Shown: positions 1 to 5,017 of the stretch, one piece after another
Layout: every line of letters begins with the position of its first letter
Position numbering within the stretch: the first letter of the stretch is position 1
DNA from: an uncultured Devosia sp.
GTDB lineage: Bacteria; Pseudomonadota; Alphaproteobacteria; Rhizobiales; Devosiaceae
Length of the DNA: 5,017 nucleotides
NCBI GenBank assembly: GCA_946481445.1
Contig: CAMLOA010000196.1
Location: forward strand, 1-5,017
Reading direction: 5' to 3'
Notes under the pieces: model-generated
The model's database searches: none
Seen by the model: the letters and a program-made list of their open reading frames with translations, nothing else
Told to the model about the DNA's origin: nothing
Program-made: the position numbers and the translations under genes

Positions 1-70
1 GGCATTGGCGGGGTGACGCGGCAATGATCCGGCGTGCCAGGCTTTTGACCGGGCGTTTCATGGAGGAAGC

Positions 71-1090
71 ATGCGGCAGGCTACGGTAGCGGCGGGACTT
101 GTCGCCGGGCTGGTCGGCTACATTGGCCGCCAGGGCCGGGACGGGCTGGCGCTGGCCGCGCGTGCCGGCATCGCGGACGGATCGATCGGCGACCCGGACG
201 CGCGACTGCCCCTCGAGGCCTATATCGATTTGCTGCGGCTGGCCCAGGCGGAACTGGACGATCCGGCCCTGGCGCTCAACTGGGCGTCGTCAGTGGGCAT
301 GCATGAGGTCTCGATCGTGGGCCTGATCATGGAGGCCTCGGCCAATATGGGGGAGGCCTTCGCCCAGATGCAGCGCTATGGCCGGCTGGCAATCGAACTC
401 GACGATGGCGGCAGCGGCCCGCGTTTTGCCCTCCAGCCTGTCGACGGCAAGCTGCTGCTGGTGGACCGCCGCGCGCGGCCGGAGGCGGTTCCGGAGCTGA
501 CCGAAGAGACCTTTGCCCGGCTCGTTTGCGGGCCGCGCCGCTTTCTGCCGCAACCCCATGTGCTGGCCGTCCACGTCACCCACGCGGCGCCGGCGTATCG
601 GCAGGTCTATGACCGGGTGTTTCAATGTCCCGTGCACTTTGACGCAGACGTCAATGCGCTTGAACTGCACCCGGAGGTGGCTTACTGGCCGGTGGCGCGC
701 AATCCGCGCTATGTCTTCGGCCTGCTCTGCGAGCGCGGCGATGCACTGCTGGCGCAGGCGGCAGCGGCGGCGGGGATGCGCGGACGGCTGGAAGACGTGC
801 TGCTGCCGCGGCTGCATATGGGCGATCCGGGTGCCGATGCCCTGGCGGGCGAGTTGGGCTGCAGCCGCTCGACTCTGTTCCGCCGCCTGCGTGAGGAAGG
901 CACGAGCTATGCGCAGGTGCTGGACGGCCTGCGGCGGAACCTGGCCCTGCAATACCTGCGCGGGGGCAGGGTGTCGGTGAACGAAGTGGCCTACCTGGTC
1001 GGGTTTTCCGAGCCGGCGGCCTTCTCGCGGGCCTTCCGGCGCTGGACCGGGCAGGCACCGGGCCGCTTCCGCCATTCCGCTAAAATTTGA
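71..1090 (+). CDS. AraC-family transcriptional regulator with Arabinose_bd-type N-terminal domain
   Basis: This is a 339-residue DNA-binding transcription regulator of the AraC/XylS family, presumably cytoplasmic. The C-terminal part (about residues 250-336) carries the double helix-turn-helix. The first HTH is around residues 255-275 (ELGCSRSTLFRRLREEG). The second contains the family signature VNEVAYLVGFSEPAAFSRAF at 303-322, followed by RRWTGQAPGRFR. The N-terminal about 200 residues resemble the Arabinose_bd-like domain (PF12625 type) of the OruR/ArgR-like subgroup rather than a cupin arm; this domain call comes from layout and general resemblance, not a search. The ATG at 71 is preceded by GGAGGA at 62-67, and full length fits this subgroup (about 330-350 residues). 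Members usually control a nearby, often divergent, catabolic gene, but no such target lies in the window, so ligand and regulon are unknown. It is separated by 90 bases from the next gene and is probably not functionally tied to the methionine operon. Confidence 0.93.
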   Translation: MRQATVAAGLVAGLVGYIGRQGRDGLALAARAGIADGSIGDPDARLPLEAYIDLLRLAQAELDDPALALNWASSVGMHEVSIVGLIMEASANMGEAFAQMQRYGRLAIELDDGGSGPRFALQPVDGKLLLVDRRARPEAVPELTEETFARLVCGPRRFLPQPHVLAVHVTHAAPAYRQVYDRVFQCPVHFDADVNALELHPEVAYWPVARNPRYVFGLLCERGDALLAQAAAAAGMRGRLEDVLLPRLHMGDPGADALAGELGCSRSTLFRRLREEGTSYAQVLDGLRRNLALQYLRGGRVSVNEVAYLVGFSEPAAFSRAFRRWTGQAPGRFRHSAKI

Positions 1091-1168
1091 ATCAATTCCA
1101 TCCACTTAAGTTCAGTGCCCGCAAGAAAGTGCCGGGCATCGTCGGGGTCCATGTATTCGGCAGAAGCC

Positions 1169-1173
1169 GGGAG
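1169..1173 (+). promoter_or_regulatory. Ribosome binding site deciding the DUF2336 gene start
   Basis: GGGAG (continuing AAG) lies 7 bases before the ATG at 1181, the best Shine-Dalgarno spacing among the candidate starts. The in-frame GTG at 1115 has no convincing Shine-Dalgarno sequence, and the ATG at 1151 has only GGGG three bases upstream. Confidence 0.6.
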
Positions 1174-1180
1174 AAGACCG

Positions 1181-2311
1181 ATGAGCGAGCTTGAACAAGG
1201 CCAGCGGGCGTTTTCGAGTTTCCGTGTTTTGAACGGCGACGACAATCACTCCGAGCGGGAGCACCTCTTCCGCAACATGGCGCAATTGTTCAGCTACGTG
1301 TCGGACCGGTGCGACGACGAGCAGGTGGCCCAGTATGATGAGGTGCTTTGCCAGCTAGCCGAACTGGTCGAGGTCGAGGCGCGTGCGCATGTGGCCAAGC
1401 TGCTGGCCCCGCTGGAACGCGCGCCGGGCACCGTGGTGGTCAAGCTTGCCAATGACGATATAGAGGTGGCGCGGCCGCTGCTGGAATTCTCCAGCGTGCT
1501 CAGCGACGATGACCTGATCGACATTATCGGCCGCCATGGCGAGGAACACCGTGTGGCCATTGCCGGCCGGCAGAGCGTGACCGAGCGGGTGGGCGAGGCC
1601 ATTGTCGAGCACGGCCAGAAATCGTCGGTTGTCCGGCTGGTGCGCAACAACAATGCCGAGTTCGACAAGGCGACGCTGGAAAAGCTGGTGGAGCGTGCCA
1701 CGCGCGACGCCGATATCGCCGCCGACCTGCGCGGCCGCCCCGATATCGACTGGAAGTCGCTGCGCGGCGAGATCGACAACGTCGCTACCCAGGTGCTCGA
1801 ATCGCTGTCCGAGATGAATCGCGGGATCGATCCGGTGGCCGCGGGCAAGGTCAACTCGGTCGTCTACAACCGCATCCGCAACAAGGCCGGTTTCACTGCC
1901 GCGCAGTGGAAGGTGGCCTATAACCAGGTCAAGGCCCTCAGCGACCGCAAGCAGCTCGATGACCGCGCCTTGTCCCGCTTCGCGCGCTTCGGCTATGGCC
2001 ATCATTGCGCCGCGGCGCTGGTGGTGATGCTGCGCGTGGCGCCCGAAGTCTTCGTCAAGTGGCTGGCCAGCCAGGATTATGTCGCCATCACCGTGGCATT
2101 GCGGGCGGCGGGCCTCACCCCAGACCTGTTCGGCTCGATCATGGCCATCCTGCCGTGGCGCGATCTGCCGACCGATGCCGACAAGCGCCTGGTGGTCAGC
2201 CGCTTCGAGGCCATCGAGAAGGATGAGGCGGTGGGCATCTTTGAGCTCTGGCGGGCCCATGCCTTCCGCAAGCGCGCCGCCAGCGAGGAGCGCCAGGCGG
2301 CCAGGGCCTAG
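1181..2311 (+). CDS. DUF2336 domain-containing protein of unknown function
   Basis: This is a 376-residue, probably all-helical soluble protein. I see no signal peptide, membrane segment or catalytic motif. The region around residues 85-205 matches my recollection of DUF2336 (PF10098) proteins: LANDDIEVARPLLEFSSVLS at 89-108, then DDDLIDIIGRHGEEHRVAIA, then a QSVTERVGEAIVEHG segment and VVRLVRNNNAEFDKATLEKL. These are repeating helical hairpins resembling HEAT-like repeats, which suggests a scaffold or protein-interaction role (inference). The C-terminal half (about 225-365) is also helical and ends in a basic and acidic tail. The start at 1181 (MSELEQG) is chosen for its Shine-Dalgarno sequence; in-frame starts at 1115 (GTG) and 1151 (ATG) would add 22 or 10 residues of unconvincing sequence. 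The family is common in Alphaproteobacteria, often in several copies, with no established biochemical role that I know of. It is followed by 93 bases and a separate operator, so it is probably not part of the sahR transcription unit. Confidence 0.85.
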   Translation: MSELEQGQRAFSSFRVLNGDDNHSEREHLFRNMAQLFSYVSDRCDDEQVAQYDEVLCQLAELVEVEARAHVAKLLAPLERAPGTVVVKLANDDIEVARPLLEFSSVLSDDDLIDIIGRHGEEHRVAIAGRQSVTERVGEAIVEHGQKSSVVRLVRNNNAEFDKATLEKLVERATRDADIAADLRGRPDIDWKSLRGEIDNVATQVLESLSEMNRGIDPVAAGKVNSVVYNRIRNKAGFTAAQWKVAYNQVKALSDRKQLDDRALSRFARFGYGHHCAAALVVMLRVAPEVFVKWLASQDYVAITVALRAAGLTPDLFGSIMAILPWRDLPTDADKRLVVSRFEAIEKDEAVGIFELWRAHAFRKRAASEERQAARA

Positions 2312-2369
2312 TCGCTCCGCACAAACCGGCACGCCGACAAACTTCGCACTGGACCACAGCGTCGAACTG

Positions 2370-2391
2370 GATATAAAGATATCTTTATATC
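2370..2391. promoter_or_regulatory. Perfect 22-bp palindrome, predicted SahR operator
   Basis: The half-site GATATAAAGAT is followed immediately by its exact reverse complement, giving a perfect dyad with no spacer centred between 2380 and 2381. It is almost pure A+T in a G+C-rich region. It ends one base before the Shine-Dalgarno sequence of the sahR-like gene and 13 bases before its GTG. An ArsR-family dimer typically binds such a site. The SahR family is known to repress its own operon and other SAM-cycle genes through A+T-rich palindromes. The TATAAA at 2372-2377 could double as a -10 element, with a weak CTGGAC -35 candidate at 2349-2354, so that bound repressor would block RNA polymerase; this promoter assignment is tentative. 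The palindrome is seen directly; its assignment to SahR is inference from position and family. Confidence 0.8.
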
Positions 2392-2392
2392 T

Positions 2393-2399
2393 GGTGAGG
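2393..2399 (+). promoter_or_regulatory. Ribosome binding site for the GTG start of sahR
   Basis: GGTGAGG sits 5 bases before the GTG at 2405. It supports this non-ATG start, since no in-frame ATG lies nearby and the winged-helix domain begins within the first residues. Confidence 0.65.
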
Positions 2400-2404
2400 C
2401 GCGC

Positions 2405-3355
2405 GTGGCTGAGTTGTCTGATCTGGTGGGAGTGCTCAAGGCGGCGGGGGAGGGGACCCGGCTGCGGCTGCTCGCCTTGCTGGCCGATGGCGACCATTCG
2501 GTCAAGGACCTCACCGAAATCCTCAAGCAGAGCCAGCCGCGCGTGTCGCGACATCTCAAGCTCCTGGCCGATGCCGGACTGATCGAGCGCAATGCCGAGG
2601 GCGCCTGGGCCTATTACGGACTCTCCGCCGAAGGCGATGGGGCCGCTCTGGCCCAGTGGCTGATCGAACGAATGGACCCCAACGACCCCGATCGCCGCCG
2701 CGACAGGGAGCGCCAGCTGGCCGTGCGCGACGCCCATCGCGCGCTGGCCGGGCAATACTTTGCCAAGGTCGCGGGAAGCTGGGATCTGCTCAAGACCCTG
2801 CACGTGCCCGAGGCAGCCGTGGAGGCTGCGGTCGTTGCCGCGCTGGACGGCCGCAAGGTCGACACCCTGATCGATCTGGGGACAGGCACGGGGCGCATGC
2901 TCGAAGTGCTCGCCGACAGCTACCGGCGCGGCATCGGCATCGATTCGAGCCGGGAAATGCTGGCCGTGGCCCGTTCGCGCCTGGCCAGCGCCGGCATCGT
3001 GCATGCGCAGGTGCGGCTGGGTGACATCGGCGATGTCGACCTCAACGCCGGACCGGCCGATGTGGTGGTGATCCACCAGGTGCTGCACTATTTCGACGAT
3101 CCGGGCCGAATGCTGGCGCAGGCTCGGCGCCTGCTCAAGCCGGGGGGGACGATGGTGATCGTCGATTTCGCCCCGCACGACCTCGAATTCCTGCGCGGCG
3201 AGCATGCCCACCGGCGGCTCGGCCTGTCGCAATCCCAGATGAGCGGCTGGGCCGCTGCCGCCGGCCTCGCAGTGGACGCGGTGCGCGAGTTTCCCAGCCA
3301 GAACAGTGAACGTGGACTGACGGTTTGCCTGTGGCGCCTCAGCGACAAGACCTAA
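2405..3355 (+). CDS. sahR: ArsR-family regulator fused to a SAM-methyltransferase-like domain (SahR type)
   Basis: This 316-residue protein is the likely S-adenosylhomocysteine-responsive repressor of the SAM cycle. Residues about 5-80 form an ArsR winged helix: LKAAGEGTRLRLLALLADGD, VKDLTEILKQSQPRVSRHLK with the recognition helix near 43-56, then a wing at ERNAEGAWAYYGLS. The ArsR part has no cysteine metal-binding motif, arguing against a metal sensor. Residues about 115-310 form a class I methyltransferase fold. The SAM/SAH-binding glycine loop IDLGTGTGR is at 156-164, the acidic end of strand 2 is D180 in GIGIDSS, GDIGDVD is at 206-212, and VLHYFDDPGRML and LLKPGGTMVIVDF follow. The known SahR family has exactly this architecture and loses operator binding when the second domain binds SAH. 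The perfect palindrome just upstream and metF 11 bases downstream fit autoregulation and control of methionine synthesis. An active methyltransferase cannot be excluded from sequence alone. Confidence 0.88.
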   Translation: MAELSDLVGVLKAAGEGTRLRLLALLADGDHSVKDLTEILKQSQPRVSRHLKLLADAGLIERNAEGAWAYYGLSAEGDGAALAQWLIERMDPNDPDRRRDRERQLAVRDAHRALAGQYFAKVAGSWDLLKTLHVPEAAVEAAVVAALDGRKVDTLIDLGTGTGRMLEVLADSYRRGIGIDSSREMLAVARSRLASAGIVHAQVRLGDIGDVDLNAGPADVVVIHQVLHYFDDPGRMLAQARRLLKPGGTMVIVDFAPHDLEFLRGEHAHRRLGLSQSQMSGWAAAAGLAVDAVREFPSQNSERGLTVCLWRLSDKT

Positions 3356-3366
3356 CGGAACATCCC

Positions 3367-4263
3367 ATGCTCGACGACAATGCCCGCGCCAGCCGCCAGG
3401 TCGCGGAGAAGCGCCCGGACCTGCAGATATCCTTCGAATTCTTCCCGCCCAAGACGGACGTGATGGAAGAGCGGTTCTGGGATTCGGTGCACAAGCTGGC
3501 GCCCCTGCATCCCCGCTTCGTGTCGGTAACCTATGGCGCGGGCGGCACGACGCGGGAACGCACCCTGCGCATGGTCAGCCGCATCAAGAACGATACCGGC
3601 GTCGATGCCGCCGCGCACCTGACCTGCGTGGGCGCGACGCGCGACGAGGTCGATGCCGTGGTGCGTGGCTACCAGGCGGCCGGCATCACCCGCATCGTGG
3701 CCCTGCGTGGCGATCCGCCCGAGGGTGTCGGCCAGCCGTTCACGCCGCATCCGGACGGCTACCAGAATGCGGCCGACCTCGTGGCCGGCATCCGCCGGAT
3801 CGGCGATTTCGATATTTCCGTCGCCGCCTATCCGGAGCGGCATCCGCAGAGCCCGGACTGGCAGGCCGACATCGACAATCTCAAGCGCAAGCTGGATGCC
3901 GGGGCAACGCGCGCCATCACGCAGATGTTCTTCTCCAATACCGATTTCCTGCGCTACCTGGACCGCGCCCGCGCTGCCGGGGTTACGGCGCCCATCGTGC
4001 CGGGCATTCAGCCCATCCACAGTTTCAAGCAGATTTCCGGCTTTGCCGCGCGCTGCGGCGCCTCGATACCGGCCTGGGTTGCGGATCGCTTCGAGGGGCT
4101 GGAGGACGATCCGGAGACCCATGCGCTGGTAGCCTCGGCCGTCGCGGCCGAGCAGGTGACCGAATTGCTCGACGAGGGCGTCACCGAGTTCCACTTCTAC
4201 ACCCTCAACCGTGCCAATCTGGTGCTGGCGCTGGCGCGCCTGCTCGGAAGGCGCCCGCAGTGA
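3367..4263 (+). CDS. metF: 5,10-methylenetetrahydrofolate reductase
   Basis: This FAD enzyme reduces 5,10-methylene-THF to 5-methyl-THF, the methyl donor used by methionine synthase. The 298-residue product is full length for bacterial MetF (E. coli 296) and aligns by eye throughout with the TIM-barrel family. ISFEFFPPKT at 21-30 contains the catalytic glutamate (E24, equivalent to E. coli Glu28), followed by FVSVTYGAGGTTRERT at 51-66 and HLTCVGATRDE. VALRGDPP at 111-118 has D116, equivalent to Asp120. DFDISVAAYPERHP is at 147-160, DAGATRAITQMFF at 177-189 has Q186 equivalent to Gln183, and IPAWVADRFEGLEDD and FHFYTLNRA lie near the C-terminus. The ATG at 3367 has a modest GGAA six bases upstream. 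An in-frame TTG at 3325 inside the sahR end has no support. It lies 11 bases after sahR and overlaps the next start, so it is cotranscribed and probably SAH-controlled through the upstream palindrome. Confidence 0.97.
   Translation: MLDDNARASRQVAEKRPDLQISFEFFPPKTDVMEERFWDSVHKLAPLHPRFVSVTYGAGGTTRERTLRMVSRIKNDTGVDAAAHLTCVGATRDEVDAVVRGYQAAGITRIVALRGDPPEGVGQPFTPHPDGYQNAADLVAGIRRIGDFDISVAAYPERHPQSPDWQADIDNLKRKLDAGATRAITQMFFSNTDFLRYLDRARAAGVTAPIVPGIQPIHSFKQISGFAARCGASIPAWVADRFEGLEDDPETHALVASAVAAEQVTELLDEGVTEFHFYTLNRANLVLALARLLGRRPQ
4246..4251 (+). promoter_or_regulatory. Ribosome binding site inside the metF 3' end
   Basis: GGAAGG lies within the last metF codons, 8 bases before the GTG at 4260. 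It supports translation start at the overlap with the metF stop rather than at the next in-frame GTG (4266). Confidence 0.6.
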
Positions 4264-4616
4264 GCGTGCTGGCCACCTGCCATTGCGGGTGCGTGCGGCT
4301 GGCACTGGCCGAACCGCCAGTGACGGTCACCGATTGCAACTGCTCGATCTGCCGGCGCTACGGCGTGCTTTGGGCCTACTACAGGCCCGACCAGGTCGTC
4401 ATTTCGGGCGGCAGGACCGAGACCTATCGCTGGGGCGCGCGCACGCTTGCCTTCCACCGCTGCGCTACCTGCGGCTGCGTTACCCACTGGGCCTCCGAGC
4501 CGCCGCGGGCCGCCGATCGCATGGGCATCAATGCCCGCCTGCTCGACCCTGCGGTGCTGGCCCGCGCCCGGGTCCGCCATCTCGATGGCGGCGGGTCGGA
4601 GCGCTACATCGACTGA
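4260..4616 (+). CDS. Short GFA/CENP-V-family zinc protein
   Basis: This 118-residue protein has the GFA (glutathione-dependent formaldehyde-activating, CENP-V-like) fold. Visible zinc ligands are CHCG with C7 and C9, the triad C26, C28 and C31 in DCNCSICRR, and HRCATCG with C68 and C71. By analogy with Paracoccus Gfa, C7/C9/C68/C71 would hold the structural zinc and C26/C28/C31 the catalytic-type zinc. All seven positions are present, so the zinc sites look intact. Canonical Gfa, which adds formaldehyde to glutathione, is much longer (about 190 residues), so this is one of the many short family members of unproven substrate; calling it S-(hydroxymethyl)glutathione synthase would overreach. 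The GTG start overlaps the metF TGA by four bases (GTGA), with GGAAGG upstream, implying translational coupling and shared SAH control. A link to one-carbon units handled by MetF is attractive but inferred. Confidence 0.88.
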   Translation: MSVLATCHCGCVRLALAEPPVTVTDCNCSICRRYGVLWAYYRPDQVVISGGRTETYRWGARTLAFHRCATCGCVTHWASEPPRAADRMGINARLLDPAVLARARVRHLDGGGSERYID

Positions 4617-4685
4617 GTCAGAAGTGCGGTTAACCTTGCATTCACCATGATCTGGTGCCATCAGGTCGCGCCCGCATGCGTCCGC

Positions 4686-4710
4686 GGCCTGAACCCGCGT
4701 CATTCAGGCC
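4686..4710 (+). terminator. Hairpin after the operon, possible terminator
   Basis: GGCCTGAA (4686-4693) and TTCAGGCC (4703-4710) form a perfect 8-bp stem around a 9-base loop, 70 bases after the GFA-like stop codon. No T-tract follows, so it is not a canonical intrinsic terminator. It could be a terminator lacking a U-tract, a 3'-end stabiliser, or a chance dyad. Confidence 0.35.
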
Positions 4711-4783
4711 CCGTTCATCGGGCGGGAGTCGTCGTCGGATTGCCGGGGCCTATCCACAAAATGGCCATGAATTCCGGCTCCTT

Positions 4784-4800
4784 TCCGCCCCCGGGGCGGA
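4784..4800. repeat. G+C-rich inverted repeat in the leader of the last gene
   Basis: TCCGCCCC (4784-4791) and GGGGCGGA (4793-4800) are exact reverse complements separated by one base, ending 19 bases before the ATG at 4820. As RNA it could fold as a 7-bp stem with a 3-base loop just upstream of the ribosome binding region. As DNA it could be a protein-binding site. No T-tract follows, so it is not an obvious terminator. Confidence 0.5.
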
Positions 4801-4819
4801 GCAACTGGGACGTGGGACC

Positions 4820-5017
4820 ATGAATATCGACCGCCGAATTACCAATGGCCTGGCCTGGGCCGGTGTCGTGCTTGTCGTCGGCGTGCCGACGGCCGACCTG
4901 TTGTCGGCGCAGTTCATGGGGCGCGGCGAGGCACCAAGCGTTGCGGTGATCGAGCCGGTATCGCCGACACCTGCGCCGGCCAGCCAGCGTCCGGCCGCGC
5001 CTGCCGTGGTGCCGCAG
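4820..5017 (+). CDS. Partial membrane-anchored, Pro/Ala-rich protein, cut by window end
   Basis: The reading frame is open from the ATG at 4820 to the last base, giving 66 residues with no stop, so this is the N-terminus of a longer protein. It begins MNIDRRITNG, then a hydrophobic stretch at about residues 10-30 (LAWAGVVLVVGVP...) that would serve as a signal anchor or uncleaved membrane helix. The basic RR before it predicts the N-terminus inside and the remainder in the periplasm. From about residue 38 it becomes a Pro/Ala/Val-rich linker (EPVSPTPAPASQRPAAP), as in many periplasmic or envelope proteins with a distal functional domain. GGGA at 4807-4810 lies 9 bases before the ATG. The missing C-terminus prevents any family call. 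Confidence 0.65.
   Translation, partial: MNIDRRITNGLAWAGVVLVVGVPTADLLSAQFMGRGEAPSVAVIEPVSPTPAPASQRPAAPAVVPQ

Noticed and set aside
1..70. Possible end of an upstream gene or a divergent promoter
   Set aside because: Too short to judge. TTGACC at 45-50 has no -10 element at suitable spacing before the start at 71, and no coding signal can be supported.
1355..3232. Very long open frame on the - strand (625 codons) crossing the DUF2336 and sahR genes
   Set aside because: It is antisense to two convincing + strand genes and spans the intergenic operator. Its translation is a low-complexity His/Gln/Arg-rich product typical of antisense frames in G+C-rich DNA.
3325..3366. N-terminal extension of metF from TTG 3325
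   Set aside because: It would overlap the sahR coding end and add residues not found in MetF proteins; the ATG at 3367 gives the normal family length.
3425..3434. AGATATCCTT inside metF, similar to the core of the upstream palindrome
   Set aside because: It lacks the flanking ATATA/TATAT arms and encodes conserved MetF residues (QISF), so the resemblance is best explained by coding sequence.
3352..4305. 317-codon open frame on the - strand opposite metF
   Set aside because: The + strand frame encodes an unmistakable MetF with all family motifs; the reverse frame shows no recognisable domain.
4197..4703. 168-codon open frame on the - strand opposite the GFA-like gene
   Set aside because: The + strand GFA-like protein has the full cysteine pattern and a coupled start; the reverse frame has no recognisable domain.
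4750..4758. CTATCCACA, one mismatch from a DnaA box
   Set aside because: It is a single imperfect copy with no cluster of boxes, no A+T-rich unwinding region and no origin-associated genes nearby.

Overview
This G+C-rich window most resembles an alphaproteobacterial chromosome, probably Hyphomicrobiales (a Devosia-like genome is plausible). The clues are a DUF2336 protein, a family largely confined to Alphaproteobacteria, and an ArsR/methyltransferase fusion regulator directly upstream of metF. The taxonomic call is inference. All recognisable genes are on the + strand, and there are no RNA genes, mobile elements, phage genes or CRISPR arrays.

Layout: bases 1-70 are a short leader with no supportable gene. 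An AraC-family regulator (71-1090) is followed by a 90-base gap and then a DUF2336 protein of unknown function (best start 1181, end 2311). A 93-base gap follows; its downstream part holds a perfect 22-bp A+T-rich palindrome (2370-2391), which stands out against the G+C-rich surroundings. Next comes a compact three-gene unit: sahR-like regulator (GTG start 2405), metF (start 3367, 11 bases after the sahR stop) and a short GFA/CENP-V-like zinc protein whose GTG start overlaps the metF stop (4260). About 200 bases without a convincing gene (4617-4819) contain two dyad-symmetric elements. The window ends inside a membrane-anchored, Pro/Ala-rich protein that starts at 4820 and is cut by the window edge.

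How the genes fit together: the central unit is a methionine / S-adenosylmethionine cycle operon. SahR-type regulators join an ArsR winged helix to a methyltransferase-like domain that senses S-adenosylhomocysteine (SAH). They repress SAM-cycle genes such as metF, ahcY, metH and metK until SAH accumulates. The palindrome just upstream of sahR is the expected autoregulatory operator, so SAH build-up should induce sahR, metF and the coupled GFA-like gene together. MetF makes the 5-methyl-THF needed to remethylate homocysteine. The GFA-like protein is an accessory member whose link to one-carbon metabolism is only suggestive.

I see no evidence of a wholly new multi-gene system. The best leads are the very clean SahR operator, the translational coupling of a GFA-like protein to metF, the uncharacterised DUF2336 protein, and the structured leader of the last gene.
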